From NCBI RefSeq assembly GCF_000374085.1, contig NZ_KB893549.1, positions 1 through 64,000 on the forward strand: a DNA stretch of 64,000 nucleotides, read 5' to 3'. This document shows, piece after piece, positions 17,137 through 25,727 of this stretch. Each line of letters begins with the position of its first letter. Position 1 is the stretch's first letter. A program made the translations under genes and the position numbers. The notes beneath the pieces were generated by a model. The model was given only the letters and a program-made list of their open reading frames with translations, was not told the origin of the DNA and made no database searches. The stretch comes from Spirosoma spitsbergense DSM 19989 (GTDB lineage Bacteria > Bacteroidota > Bacteroidia > Cytophagales > Spirosomataceae).

Positions 17137-17180
17137 GCATGAAGAAGGGTACGCCTGACAAGGGGTACCCTTCTTCATGC
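17137..17180 (+). terminator. Terminator with 16-bp perfect stem
   Basis: Arms 17137-17152 and 17165-17180 (GCATGAAGAAGGGTAC and its complement) enclose a 12-base loop, six bases after the stop of the helical repeat protein. It is followed by a short T stretch and an A-run. An ATG inside the stem opens a false N-terminal extension of moaD. Confidence 0.75.
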
Positions 17181-17252
17181 TTTATGAAAAAAGAGCGAAC
17201 TTCGGTTAGCCAGAATTGCGTTAGTGGTACATACCACTGCCTGTCTTTTCGC

Positions 17253-17501
17253 ATGGATTCATCTATTTCGGTACTCCTTTTTGGTATCACCCGTGATTTA
17301 ACGGGTCAGTCTGCAGTTTCGGTTTCTTTACAGGAAAACGCCAGCGTTGCGGATTTACTGGAACAACTACATCAGCAATTTCCCGCTTTAACGGGCATTC
17401 GATCCTTGCTCATCGCCGTCAATGGCGAGTATGCCGAAACCGATCAGGTACTCAGTCCTACCGACGAAATTGCCCTTATTCCACCCGTTAGCGGAGGGTA
17501 G
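17253..17501 (+). CDS. moaD: Molybdopterin synthase sulfur carrier subunit
   Basis: 82 residues from ATG 17253; the longer frame from 17139 runs through a terminator hairpin and is rejected. Ubiquitin-like fold: SISVLLFGITRDLTGQ, then SVADLLEQLHQQFPAL, IAVNGEYAETDQVLSPTDEIALIPPVSGG. The C-terminal Gly-Gly is the site that is adenylated and converted to a thiocarboxylate for dithiolene formation in molybdopterin. It precedes moaE by 99 bp. A 7-bp palindrome AGTGGTA-CA-TACCACT (17223-17238) sits just upstream and could be a regulatory site. Confidence 0.9.
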   Translation: MDSSISVLLFGITRDLTGQSAVSVSLQENASVADLLEQLHQQFPALTGIRSLLIAVNGEYAETDQVLSPTDEIALIPPVSGG

Positions 17502-17600
17502 TGAAATGAGTTGATTCGTAGTTCATGGTCCAGCCAACGAATTGAGTTACCGACGTACTGATTTATTAACGCATCACGCATTACCTGTAGAATCCCTGTT

Positions 17601-18011
17601 ATGGTTACCCTCACTAGCGAACCCATTGATGTATCAACCGCGCTGAACTATCTACAATCAGATCAGGCAGGAGCTATCGATCTGTTTCTTGGCGTTGTTC
17701 GTGATAACACGCAGGAACGACCGGTTGACCGGCTGGAATATGAAGCCTACGACCGCATGGCTATTTCCGAAATGCAGAAGATTGCGGATGAGGCCCAACG
17801 GCAGTGGCCCATACTGCGTTACGCCATTATTCATCGCAAGGGCACGTTGCAGATTGGCGAAATGGCCGTGCTGATTGGGGTTGCCACAGCGCACCGTGCC
17901 GACGCCTTTGACGCCTGTCGCTACATCATTGACACGATTAAAAAGACAGTGCCCATCTGGAAAAAAGAAGTATTCACTAGTGGGGAAGAATGGGTAAACG
18001 CCCATCCCTGA
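17601..18011 (+). CDS. moaE: Molybdopterin synthase catalytic subunit
   Basis: 136 residues, the usual MoaE size. Motifs include GAIDLFLGVVRDNTQ (about residues 27-41), LEYEAYDRMAISEMQKIADEA, AIIHRKGTLQIGEMAVLIGVATAHRADAFDACRYIID and the active-site lysines in KKTVPIWKKEVF. It forms a heterotetramer with MoaD and inserts two sulfurs into cyclic pyranopterin monophosphate. No other molybdenum-cofactor gene is in the window, so the rest of the pathway must be elsewhere. Confidence 0.94.
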   Translation: MVTLTSEPIDVSTALNYLQSDQAGAIDLFLGVVRDNTQERPVDRLEYEAYDRMAISEMQKIADEAQRQWPILRYAIIHRKGTLQIGEMAVLIGVATAHRADAFDACRYIIDTIKKTVPIWKKEVFTSGEEWVNAHP

Positions 18012-18016
18012 ACGAG

Positions 18017-18079
18017 GTAACAGGAGCGGGAAGTGAGGGCGAAACCAATACTTTCGTCCTCACTTCCCGCTCCTGTTAC
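18017..18079. terminator. Bidirectional terminator, 22-bp perfect stem
   Basis: Arms 18017-18038 and 18058-18079 are perfect complements (starting GTAACAGGAGCGGG), loop 19 bases. It lies between convergent moaE and the nuclease-family gene and overlaps the stop codon of the latter. The stem is longer than a normal terminator and resembles the other long intergenic hairpins in this window. Confidence 0.75.
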
Positions 18080-19188
18080 TTTACCAGATACGTTCCCACG
18101 ATTGGATAGTGGTCGGAATAGTCGACGTGGTTAATCGTTTCGAAGTTTGCCACGGGGAGTTCAGTACTGTGAAACTGATGATCGATGCGGATAAACCCCG
18201 GCAGGCGATTATAGGTAAAACCAAAACCGTGTCCTGCCTCTTCGAAGCTATTGGGCAACGTCCGGCGTAACCGCTCATACACCACTCCATATGGTGTATC
18301 ATTATGATCGCCCGTAACGATGACCGGGTAGGGGCTTTGGTGAATGTATGCTTCCAGCTTACGAACCTGTTCGTTTCGCTTGATAAAACCGATGCGCAGC
18401 GCACTTAAAACACCCCTTGTTTCGTGCTGAACCCCCTTCATTTGTTTCTGATTCAGCACCCTGCCCACGCGAATGCCCATGGAGTGTAAATGCACATTGA
18501 TAATCTTGATGGTGTCCGTACCTACCGTGACCGTAGCCCAAACGAGGCCATTGTGCGTTTCGAACACTTCCCGACCGGAATCAATGATGGGGTAAGTAGA
18601 AAATATGGCTACGCCAATGTCGCCATCCGGTACATGAGCCATTTCCGGATATAAAAGAGCCGAGTACGCGTAACCGGCTTTTTTAAACCGCTCAACCACA
18701 TCATAGTCCGGGTTCTTTGTTGACGTATAGAATTCCTGAAAACATTTGATGGGGGCATCGTACCGAAGTACATAGTTGAGTATGCGCCGAACAGTCGGTG
18801 AACTTTGCCTGCTTCCCGATAAATCCATTTCGCCAAATGAATGCACATTATAGCTGAATACTTTTAGGGGAAGGCCAGTGCCTGCCTGTGTATCGGAACC
18901 ATGCCAGGAAAAAGTTCGGGAACCAAACAGCAAAATACCCGCTATCACGAGCAGGCCAGACAGCCAGCTGCGCCAGGGACGGCTGGTAAGCCATAAACAA
19001 ATGACCACTACGTTCAGCACCCAAACGACCGGTATCGTGATCATAATCATCCCGGCCGACCAATGCTCGATTTGTAGACTATAAAGCAGCCAGTAAGCCA
19101 GACAGGTATAGGCTGCCAGCAGTAGGTTGAGCGACCATAGTAATGACCGAAAAAAGAAGGCAATAAATTTCCCAACAGGTATTCTCAT
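18076..19188 (-). CDS. Endonuclease/exonuclease/phosphatase family protein, membrane-anchored
   Basis: 370 residues from ATG 19188 (a TTG at 19230 would add 14). Three hydrophobic segments occupy about residues 8-95, then a periplasm- or cytosol-facing EEP domain. Metal and catalytic motifs are visible: VFSYNVHSFG (Asn), KCFQEFY (Glu), NVHLHSMG, VTGDHNDTPYG (Asp/Asn) and the terminal NHVDYSDHYPIVG (Asp-His). Bacteroidota have many such three-helix EEP proteins of uncertain substrate (nucleic acid, phosphoinositide or similar). It faces the rimP operon divergently. Confidence 0.88.
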   Translation of the reverse strand: MRIPVGKFIAFFFRSLLWSLNLLLAAYTCLAYWLLYSLQIEHWSAGMIMITIPVVWVLNVVVICLWLTSRPWRSWLSGLLVIAGILLFGSRTFSWHGSDTQAGTGLPLKVFSYNVHSFGEMDLSGSRQSSPTVRRILNYVLRYDAPIKCFQEFYTSTKNPDYDVVERFKKAGYAYSALLYPEMAHVPDGDIGVAIFSTYPIIDSGREVFETHNGLVWATVTVGTDTIKIINVHLHSMGIRVGRVLNQKQMKGVQHETRGVLSALRIGFIKRNEQVRKLEAYIHQSPYPVIVTGDHNDTPYGVVYERLRRTLPNSFEEAGHGFGFTYNRLPGFIRIDHQFHSTELPVANFETINHVDYSDHYPIVGTYLVK

Positions 19189-19285
19189 CGTTGTTTTAAC
19201 GCTTTTAAGCGAAACCGATATTCCTTTCAAGGGCCAAAATAAGGGAAAATGGCTTGTATGCGTGCAATTGCGCTAAAGTTGGGGC

Positions 19286-19316
19286 TTGTTATGCACACGG
19301 AAACGTATTATCTTTG
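19286..19316 (+). promoter_or_regulatory. Bacteroidota-type promoter of rimP-nusA-infB
   Basis: TTG at 19286-19288 and TATCTTTG at 19309-19316 are separated by 20 bp, matching the Bacteroidota -33 TTTG / -7 TAnnTTTG consensus. The predicted start near 19322 leaves a 5' leader of about 60 nt before rimP. Confidence 0.75.
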
Positions 19317-19343
19317 TGGCACAAAAACCATATGGCATTGATC

Positions 19344-19370
19344 AAAAAAGGGAGTCGCACTCCCTTTTTT
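19344..19370 (+). promoter_or_regulatory. Terminator-like hairpin in the rimP leader (possible attenuator)
   Basis: A 12-bp perfect stem, 19344-19355 (A6GGGAGT) with 19359-19370 (ACTCCCT6), closes a 3-base loop. The six T bases form the 3' arm, as in an intrinsic terminator. It lies between the promoter and the rimP start at 19385, so it would be transcribed first. Premature termination here, or anti-termination by NusA, would regulate the operon. This is inferred from position and shape only. Confidence 0.6.
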
Positions 19371-19384
19371 GTTAGCCTTACCTT

Positions 19385-19897
19385 ATGGACGACAAAGCCA
19401 AACTAACCGAATTAATTCAGCCATACCTCAACGACGGCCAACTCTACATAGTTGCTGTTCAGGTTGCCGGTCGCCAGGGAGGGCACATTAAAGTAACCGC
19501 GTTGCTGGATAGTGACATGGGTATTACCATTGACGAATGCGCTCAGGTTAGCCGAAAGCTGGGTGGGGAGATGGATGAGTTGAATTTCTTCGGAGAATCT
19601 CCGTTTACGCTCGAAGTGTCGTCGCCTGGAGTCGATTTTCCACTGACATTCCCCCGGCAGTTCGTTCGGAATCTGGGTCGGCAGTTAGTCGTTACGCTAG
19701 ATGATGGAACAACCCGGAAAGGTGTACTGGAGTCGGCGTCCGACGAGCAGATTATCCTGAACATTGAGCCGGAAAAAAAAGGAAAGAGTAAAAAGAAAAA
19801 AGAAACTGATTTAACGATAGAATCGGTGCCGACCGGCCCAACACCAATTCCGTTTGAGCAAATCAAAAAAGCAACAGTAGAAATATCATTCAAATAA
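19385..19897 (+). CDS. rimP: Ribosome maturation factor RimP
   Basis: 170 residues. RimP assists 30S subunit assembly. The N-terminal alpha/beta domain shows YIVAVQVAGRQGGHIKVTALLDSDMGITIDECAQVSRKLGGEMD (split) and SPFTLEVSSPGVDFPLTFPRQFVRNLGRQL, the family hallmark VSSPGxxxPL. The C-terminal SH3-like domain carries a lysine-rich insertion (EKKGKSKKKKET) and ends PIPFEQIKKATVEISF. The gene order rimP-nusA-infB is conserved in bacteria. Confidence 0.95.
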   Translation: MDDKAKLTELIQPYLNDGQLYIVAVQVAGRQGGHIKVTALLDSDMGITIDECAQVSRKLGGEMDELNFFGESPFTLEVSSPGVDFPLTFPRQFVRNLGRQLVVTLDDGTTRKGVLESASDEQIILNIEPEKKGKSKKKKETDLTIESVPTGPTPIPFEQIKKATVEISFK

Positions 19898-19898
19898 A

Positions 19899-19978
19899 GT
19901 TAGTCAACCAGTTGATTAGTCGGTTAGTAATAGCTGATGCATGTATCAACTGACCGACTGACCGACTAATCAACTAAC
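19899..19978. repeat. Imperfect palindromic repeat between rimP and nusA
   Basis: Perfect 14-bp arms 19911-19924 (GTTGATTAGTCGGT) and 19961-19974 are extended by imperfect pairing to 19899-19978. The arms are themselves built of short repeats (GACTGACC, GACCGACTAA). Part of the minus strand, AGTCGGTCAGTTGATAC, recurs with one change in the repeat at 47291. It interrupts an operon, so it may be an RNA processing or stabilising hairpin. Confidence 0.75.
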
Positions 19979-19982
19979 AAAA

Positions 19983-21227
19983 ATGACCAGTGGACTATTA
20001 ATCGAATCGTTTGCTGATTTTGCCCGGTCCAAAAATATTGACCGGCCCACCATGATTGCTATTCTGGAAGAAGTATTCCGGACAATGATTCGTAAAAAAT
20101 ACGGCACCGACGAAAACTTCGATGTGATTATCAATGCGGAAAGTGGCGATCTGGAAATGTGGCGGACCCGCGAAATCGTCGACGATAATTCGGAAGATAT
20201 TTGGGATTATGACAAAATTCCCCTCGTAGAAGCCCGGAAAATTCAGGATGACTTCGAGGTGGGCGAACAGGTTGCCGAAGAAGTGAAGCTGGAAGATTTT
20301 GGCCGTCGTGTTGTTCAAACAGCCCGGCAGACGCTCATCCAGAAGATAAAGGACATGGAGAAAGAACTCCTTTATCAAAAATACAAAGATCAGGTCGGCG
20401 ATTTGATTGGTGCTGAAGTATACCAGTTACTGAAACACGAAATTATTCTGGTCGATTCAGAGAACAACGAATTGAGTCTGCCCCGTACGGAACAAATTCC
20501 GAAAGATCGCTACCGCAAGGGCGAGGCCGTGAAGGCCGTGATTAGTCGGGTTGAAATGATCAATGGCACGCCTAAAATTGTTCTGTCGCGTACGTCGCCG
20601 ATATTTTTAGAGCGTCTGTTCGAGATTGAGGTGCCCGAAATTTACGACGGATTGATTTCGATCCGCAAAATTGTTCGGGAACCGGGCGAACGGGCAAAAG
20701 TTGCCGTTGAGTCGTACGATGACCGCATCGACCCTGTAGGAGCGTGTGTTGGCATGAAAGGCTCGCGTATTCATGGCATCGTGCGTGAGTTGGGCAATGA
20801 GAATATCGACGTAATCAACTACACCGAAAATCTTGAACTGCTCATTAGCCGTGCCCTCAGCCCGGCTAAAATCAGCACGATGACGATTGATCGGGACACC
20901 AAACGGGTATCGGTTTTTCTGAAGCCCGATCAGGTTTCGCTGGCTATCGGTAAAGGAGGCCAAAATATAAAACTGGCTGGTCGATTAGTAGATATGGAAA
21001 TCGACGTGTTCCGGGATAATGAAGGTCAGGAAGATGATGAAGACGTTGACCTGATGGAATTCTCCGACGAAATTGACGGTTGGATGATCAATGAACTCCG
21101 CAAAGTAGGGCTCGATACTGCCAAAAGCGTACTGGCCTGTAGCAAGGAGGAGCTTGTTCGTCGGACCGATCTGGAAGAAGATACCGTAGAAGAAATTCTG
21201 ACGATCCTGAAACAGGAATTTGAATAG
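19983..21227 (+). CDS. nusA: Transcription termination/antitermination factor NusA
   Basis: 414 residues. N-terminal RNA-polymerase-binding domain (IESFADFARSKNIDRPTMIAILEEVFRTMIRKKYG in residues about 5-40), S1 domain near 135-200 (GDLIGAEVYQLLKHEIILVD; KGEAVKAVISRVEM), then two KH domains (IVREPGERAKVAVESYDDRIDPVGACVGMKGSRIHGIVREL split; KPDQVSLAIGKGGQNIKLAGRL). The C-terminus has one short helix-hairpin-helix (LEEDTVEEILTILKQ) rather than the two acidic repeats of E. coli. It acts in pausing, termination and antitermination. Located in the rimP-nusA-infB operon. Confidence 0.96.
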   Translation: MTSGLLIESFADFARSKNIDRPTMIAILEEVFRTMIRKKYGTDENFDVIINAESGDLEMWRTREIVDDNSEDIWDYDKIPLVEARKIQDDFEVGEQVAEEVKLEDFGRRVVQTARQTLIQKIKDMEKELLYQKYKDQVGDLIGAEVYQLLKHEIILVDSENNELSLPRTEQIPKDRYRKGEAVKAVISRVEMINGTPKIVLSRTSPIFLERLFEIEVPEIYDGLISIRKIVREPGERAKVAVESYDDRIDPVGACVGMKGSRIHGIVRELGNENIDVINYTENLELLISRALSPAKISTMTIDRDTKRVSVFLKPDQVSLAIGKGGQNIKLAGRLVDMEIDVFRDNEGQEDDEDVDLMEFSDEIDGWMINELRKVGLDTAKSVLACSKEELVRRTDLEEDTVEEILTILKQEFE

Positions 21228-21236
21228 AGATCAGGA

Positions 21237-21300
21237 AGAAGTGAAGAATGTAGAATTGACATTCCCGAATTTATTCTACATTTTGCATTCTTCACGCTTC
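21237..21300. repeat. Hairpin between nusA and infB
   Basis: GTGAAGAATG (21241-21250) pairs with 21286-21295 and TAGAAT (21251-21256) with 21273-21278, with a 7-base bulge. Flanking GAAG/CTTC extend it outwards. It lacks a T-run on the plus strand, so it does not look like a terminator. It may mark a processing point within the operon. Confidence 0.65.
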
Positions 21301-21360
21301 ATTACTAAAGTGAGGGATTTTTATTGCCCAAACTGGTGTTCATACCATACCAATAACTAG

Positions 21361-21368
21361 TAAATTTG
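21361..21368 (+). promoter_or_regulatory. Possible internal promoter -7 element for infB
   Basis: TAAATTTG matches the Bacteroidota -7 consensus TAnnTTTG exactly, 18 bp before the infB ATG. I see no good TTG at the proper -33 distance, so this is weak. If used, the leader would be only about 12 nt. Confidence 0.35.
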
Positions 21369-21386
21369 CCGAATATAAACCGAAGT

Positions 21387-24300
21387 ATGGCAGAAGAAAA
21401 GTCAATGCGCCTAAGCCAAGTGGCAAAAATTCTCAACCAGGCAGCCGCCCGTGTTGTAGAACGTCTGTCTGCCAAAGGGTTTAAAGTCGATAGTAATCCT
21501 AACACCAAAATCAACACAGAACAGTTGGAGGTGTTAGCGAAGGAGTATAAAGCAATGGAACTCCTGAACGGAACTCGCCGGACCGAACCATCGGTAGCGG
21601 TTGCTGAGTCACCGCGTCCTCAGGAGGAGGATGTCGTTTTGTACCGTCGTGATGATGCCGGACGTCCAACTACCGAAAATAAGCCGGAACCCACCCCGGT
21701 CGATATACCGAAAGTTGATCCGGTGCAGGCTAAACCAGCTCCACAAACCGCCCAGACCGGTTTGCCAGGCTTGACGGTAATAGGCAAAATCGACTTGAAT
21801 GCCAAACCTTCTGTGCCACAGGCTAAAACTATGCCCCAGGCTAGAGTTACGCCCCCGCAGGAAGTTAAACCAGAGCCCAAACCAGAAGCTACCAGGCCAC
21901 TGGATAATCCAGTCCAGACAACCAGCGTACCAAAGCCGACTCCGGAGGTAGCGCAGCCGGTTATGGTTCAGCCCGAAAAGGAGGTACCAAAGCCCGTTCC
22001 TGCTCAACCCGTTGAAGCTAAAACTGCGCCCGTTCAGGCAGAAACGCCCAAGGTCGCTGTTGCTGTTGCTCCTGCTCCTGCTCCTGTGGTGACCGAAACC
22101 CCTAAGGAGTCAGTTGCGCCTGCCGTAGCTCCGACTCTTCCAGAGGTGGTTGCTTCACAACCGCAGGCTGAGCCGGTAAAAGCCGTTGGTCAAAAGCCAT
22201 CAGGTCGTACGGAGGTTGGTAAGCCAGTCACTACCGTCAAGCCGAAAACTCCTCAGCCTAAAAAGGCGGAAGGGGAAACGACGGATAATGATGAGGTCAA
22301 GGCGCCAACCGAAACCATTCGGGCAGCAGGTAGCCATCAGTTAGGTGGCCTGAAAATTCTTGGCAAAATAGAATTGCCTGTCAACAATCCCCGTCAGGGT
22401 GGTGGCAGCAATGCTGATAAGAAAAAACGCAAGCGTATTCGCGGTGGACGCGAAGGTGCTCTTGGTGGTAGTACCGCTCAGCCGGGTGGTCAGTCAGGAC
22501 AGGGCAACCGTCCGGACCGGCCACCGAGAGAGGGTGATCGTGGACCGGTCAACCGGGCTCCGGGTGACCGTCCAGCGGGAGATCGCAGTCAGGCGGGAGG
22601 TACCCGTGCTCCGGGTAATGCCCGCGAAGGAGATCGTACCGCCACACCTGCCAACCGTACTGGCACTGGTACTGGTACTACTGGTGGACAGGGTAGCGGA
22701 ACTGCTAACCGGGGTGGACAAACTGGCAACAACGCCGGTAACCGGCCAGGTGGTGGTGGTAATAGAACAGGTGGCGGTCGTGATCGGGGAGGCAATACGG
22801 CCAACCGGGGTACGGGCGGTCGTCGTGAAGCACCAACGCAGGCCGATGTTCGGAAAGCTATCCAGCAGACCAATGCCCGGATGCAGGGTAATACGCCCAA
22901 CCGGGGTGCCGACCGTCGGCGCGATCGTCGGAGCCAGCGGGAGGAAGATCGCCGGTTAATGAATGAACAGGAGGAACTGGAGGCTAAAATCCTGAAAGTT
23001 ACCGAGTTCGTATCGGCCAACGACCTGGCTTCGCTGATGGACGCAAATATCAATGAGGTGATTTCGGTCTGTCTCAATCTGGGTATGTTCGTTTCGATCA
23101 ACCAGCGTCTCGATGCCGAAGCAATAACCGTGATTGCCGATGAATTTGGCTATGATGTTCAGTTTATATCGGCAGAGGACGAAACCGAAGCGGGTATTGA
23201 CGTAGAAGACGACGATCCGGAAGATCTACAGCCCCGTGCACCGATTGTAACTATCATGGGTCACGTTGACCACGGTAAAACATCGTTGCTCGACTACATT
23301 CGCCGGGCCAAAGTGGCGGCCGGTGAAGCCGGTGGTATCACCCAGCACATTGGTGCTTACAGTGTGAAAACCACCGATAACCGGATGATTACTTTCCTGG
23401 ATACGCCGGGTCACGAAGCCTTTACGGCTATGCGGGCACGGGGTGCCAAGGTAACGGACGTCGTTATCATCGTGATTGCGGCCGACGATAGTGTCATGCC
23501 GCAGACCCGTGAGGCTATCAACCACGCCCAGGTGGCGGGTGTCCCCATCGTATTCGCTTTCTCAAAAGTAGACAAGCCGGGTGCTGATACGGAAAAAATA
23601 CGGAATGAACTGGCCACCATGAATCTCCTCGTTGAAGAATGGGGCGGTAAATATCAGGCGCAGGAAATATCGTCCAAGTCTGGTATGGGTGTGGACGAAT
23701 TGCTGGAAAAGGTACTGCTTGAAGCCGAACTGCTCGAACTGAAAGCGAATCCAGAGCGTCGTGCATTGGGTACAGTCATTGAAGCCTCGCTGGATAAAGG
23801 CCGGGGTTACGTGTCGACCGTACTGGTGGAAAATGGTACCCTGATGCAGGGAGACATTATGCTGGTTGGTGCGCACTACGGTCGTATCCGGGCTATGACG
23901 GATGATCGGGGGGAACGCATAAAAGAAGCGGGACCATCGACACCCGTTCAGATCCTTGGTTTACCGGGAGCACCGCAGGCGGGCGACAAGTTCAACGTGA
24001 TGGAAACGGATCGTGAGGCCCGCGAAATTGCGAACAAACGCGAACAGCTACTGCGCGAACAGACCCTGCGTACCCGCAAGCACATCACACTAGAAGAAAT
24101 TGGTCGCCGGAAGGCTATCGGTACATTCAAAGAGCTGAATGTTATTGTGAAAGGTGACGTGGATGGTTCGGTCGAAGCCTTATCCGACTCGTTACTGCAA
24201 CTGTCGACGGAAGAAGTTCAGGTGAATATCATTCACAAAGCCGTTGGTCAGATTTCCGAATCGGATGTACTGCTGGCGTCGGCATCGGACGCCGTGATTG

Positions 24301-24740
24301 TAGGCTTCCAGGTTCGGCCATCATCCAGTGCCCGCCGGTTGGCCGATCAGGAGCAGATCGAAATACGCCTTTACTCGATTATTTACGACGCTATCAATGA
24401 AGTTCGGGATGCCATGGAAGGCCTGCTTGCTCCTTCGGTAGAGGAAATAATCGTGGGTAATATCGAGGTGCGTGATGTGTTCAAGATCAGTAAGGTTGGT
24501 ACAGTGGCTGGTTGCTACGTGACAGAAGGTAATATCAAACGAAACAATAAAATCCGTATCATTCGTGACTTTATTGTGGTGCATACGGGTGAGATTAGCG
24601 CCTTGAAACGCTTTAAGGAAGATGTGAGCGAAGTGAAGTTCGGCTACGAATGTGGCTTGAGTATCAGAAACTTCAATGATATCGAAGTGGGTGACGTAAT
24701 CGAAAGCTTCGAATTGAAAGAAGTAAAACGGACCCTATAA
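21387..24740 (+). CDS. infB: Translation initiation factor IF-2
   Basis: 1117 residues from ATG 21387 (a TTG at 21366 is upstream). It delivers initiator tRNA to the 30S subunit. IF2_N ([21 protein letters not shown]) opens the protein. Then come about 250 residues rich in P, V, K, E, Q and about 170 rich in G, R, N (GGxRxGxNR-type), both likely disordered. The GTPase shows G1 [14 protein letters not shown] (about 625-638), G3 [15 protein letters not shown] and G4 SKVDKPGAD. Domains II, III and C2 follow, to [12 protein letters not shown]. The G4 motif has Ser where NKxD is usual. It is the last gene of the operon and is followed by a terminator. Confidence 0.97.
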   Translation: MAEEKSMRLSQVAKILNQAAARVVERLSAKGFKVDSNPNTKINTEQLEVLAKEYKAMELLNGTRRTEPSVAVAESPRPQEEDVVLYRRDDAGRPTTENKPEPTPVDIPKVDPVQAKPAPQTAQTGLPGLTVIGKIDLNAKPSVPQAKTMPQARVTPPQEVKPEPKPEATRPLDNPVQTTSVPKPTPEVAQPVMVQPEKEVPKPVPAQPVEAKTAPVQAETPKVAVAVAPAPAPVVTETPKESVAPAVAPTLPEVVASQPQAEPVKAVGQKPSGRTEVGKPVTTVKPKTPQPKKAEGETTDNDEVKAPTETIRAAGSHQLGGLKILGKIELPVNNPRQGGGSNADKKKRKRIRGGREGALGGSTAQPGGQSGQGNRPDRPPREGDRGPVNRAPGDRPAGDRSQAGGTRAPGNAREGDRTATPANRTGTGTGTTGGQGSGTANRGGQTGNNAGNRPGGGGNRTGGGRDRGGNTANRGTGGRREAPTQADVRKAIQQTNARMQGNTPNRGADRRRDRRSQREEDRRLMNEQEELEAKILKVTEFVSANDLASLMDANINEVISVCLNLGMFVSINQRLDAEAITVIADEFGYDVQFISAEDETEAGIDVEDDDPEDLQPRAPIVTIMGHVDHGKTSLLDYIRRAKVAAGEAGGITQHIGAYSVKTTDNRMITFLDTPGHEAFTAMRARGAKVTDVVIIVIAADDSVMPQTREAINHAQVAGVPIVFAFSKVDKPGADTEKIRNELATMNLLVEEWGGKYQAQEISSKSGMGVDELLEKVLLEAELLELKANPERRALGTVIEASLDKGRGYVSTVLVENGTLMQGDIMLVGAHYGRIRAMTDDRGERIKEAGPSTPVQILGLPGAPQAGDKFNVMETDREAREIANKREQLLREQTLRTRKHITLEEIGRRKAIGTFKELNVIVKGDVDGSVEALSDSLLQLSTEEVQVNIIHKAVGQISESDVLLASASDAVIVGFQVRPSSSARRLADQEQIEIRLYSIIYDAINEVRDAMEGLLAPSVEEIIVGNIEVRDVFKISKVGTVAGCYVTEGNIKRNNKIRIIRDFIVVHTGEISALKRFKEDVSEVKFGYECGLSIRNFNDIEVGDVIESFELKEVKRTL

Positions 24741-24764
24741 GCTGATTATACTACTAATTATGTT

Positions 24765-24795
24765 GCCCCAACCAGAAGTGGTTGGGGCTTTTTTT
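24765..24795 (+). terminator. Rho-independent terminator after infB
   Basis: A 10-bp stem GCCCCAACCA (24765-24774) with 24779-24788, loop GAAG, followed by seven T bases (24789-24795). It closes the rimP-nusA-infB operon. Confidence 0.93.
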
Positions 24796-24814
24796 GTATC
24801 TTACTGAACAGAAA

Positions 24815-25525
24815 ATGCGTATGAATATCCTCACTATTAGTGACCTCCACGGTAGAACCGTGTGGCGGGAAGCCGACCTGACCCCGTACGACAAAGTTAT
24901 CTTTCTTGGCGATTACACCGACAGCTACGTAGTAGACGATGAGACGATCTATACCAACCTGCACGACATTATTCAGTTGAAACGGAAGAGTCCGAAAAAG
25001 TTTGTGCTGCTGATAGGTAACCATGATGCGCAGTACATGCACTTCCCGCACTACCGGTGTTCGGGCTTCAGGTCGTGGGCGCAACCGTCGTTGAGTAATC
25101 TGTTTGCCAAACATGACAGCCTGTTTCAGGTGGCTTACCAGCAGGGAGCGTATGTGTTCACCCACGCGGGCGTTACCAACCAGTGGCTGGCGCATGCGCA
25201 GATAAAGACCGGTAAGCACGCGGCTGCTGTACAGCCCGACTATGATCTGGCCGGATTTTTGAACGATATACACCGGCAACCACTCCAGGTAAGGAACCTG
25301 CTGTTTGAAGTGGGACCCAAACGGGGTGGTTACGATGCCTATAGCGGACCCGTTTGGGCCGACCGGTCCGAAACCAAAAAAGACTACCTGGCGGGGTTTC
25401 AGCAGATTGTCGGGCATACACCCGTTGATGATTTTGCTACGATTCAGGGTAAATCCGGCTCGATAACCTACACGGATGTACTACAAACGAAAACAGCATT
25501 TTACGAAATCACAATCCCTGACTAA
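24815..25525 (+). CDS. Calcineurin-like metallophosphoesterase
   Basis: 236 residues from ATG 24815 (MRMNILTISDLHGR); the longer TTG frame would start inside the infB terminator. All metal-binding motifs of the superfamily are seen: SDLHG, FLGDYTDSY, LLIGNHDAQ, FTHAGVT and VGHTPV. These bind two divalent metals. The spacing and HAG/GHTP motifs suggest the PPP/ApaH-like serine-threonine phosphatase or Ap4A hydrolase branch. The substrate is not determined. It appears monocistronic. Confidence 0.85.
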   Translation: MRMNILTISDLHGRTVWREADLTPYDKVIFLGDYTDSYVVDDETIYTNLHDIIQLKRKSPKKFVLLIGNHDAQYMHFPHYRCSGFRSWAQPSLSNLFAKHDSLFQVAYQQGAYVFTHAGVTNQWLAHAQIKTGKHAAAVQPDYDLAGFLNDIHRQPLQVRNLLFEVGPKRGGYDAYSGPVWADRSETKKDYLAGFQQIVGHTPVDDFATIQGKSGSITYTDVLQTKTAFYEITIPD

Positions 25526-25566
25526 CTTCGGCACGAAAGGCCTGTGCCGGGTCGTTACTTATGCAG

Positions 25567-25697
25567 TTGTCATTTAACGGTCATTTACTTTGTGTTATTC
25601 ATTACGTTGTCATTAATGGTCATTTGCTTTGCGTCATTAGTGTTCATTCGTTGCAGCAATACCTGACCATCAATGACGCACAGCAAATGGCCATCAA
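25567..25697. repeat. Direct and inverted repeat cluster in intergenic DNA
   Basis: A 28-29 bp unit beginning TTGTCATT and containing GGTCATTT[A/G]CTTTG occurs at 25567-25595 and again at 25607-25634 with few changes. An inverted, partly matching copy (ACGCACAGCAAATGG at 25676-25690, continuing CCATCAA) lies downstream, so the second unit and the inverted one can form a long hairpin. It sits between the metallophosphatase and the BatA-like gene. Confidence 0.7.
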
Positions 25698-25727
25698 GGA
25701 CTATTAAATGACTCTTCCTGATTCTGA

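Noticed and set aside
17139-17252. N-terminal extension of moaD
   Set aside because: It is encoded by the arms of a perfect 16-bp terminator and does not resemble MoaD.
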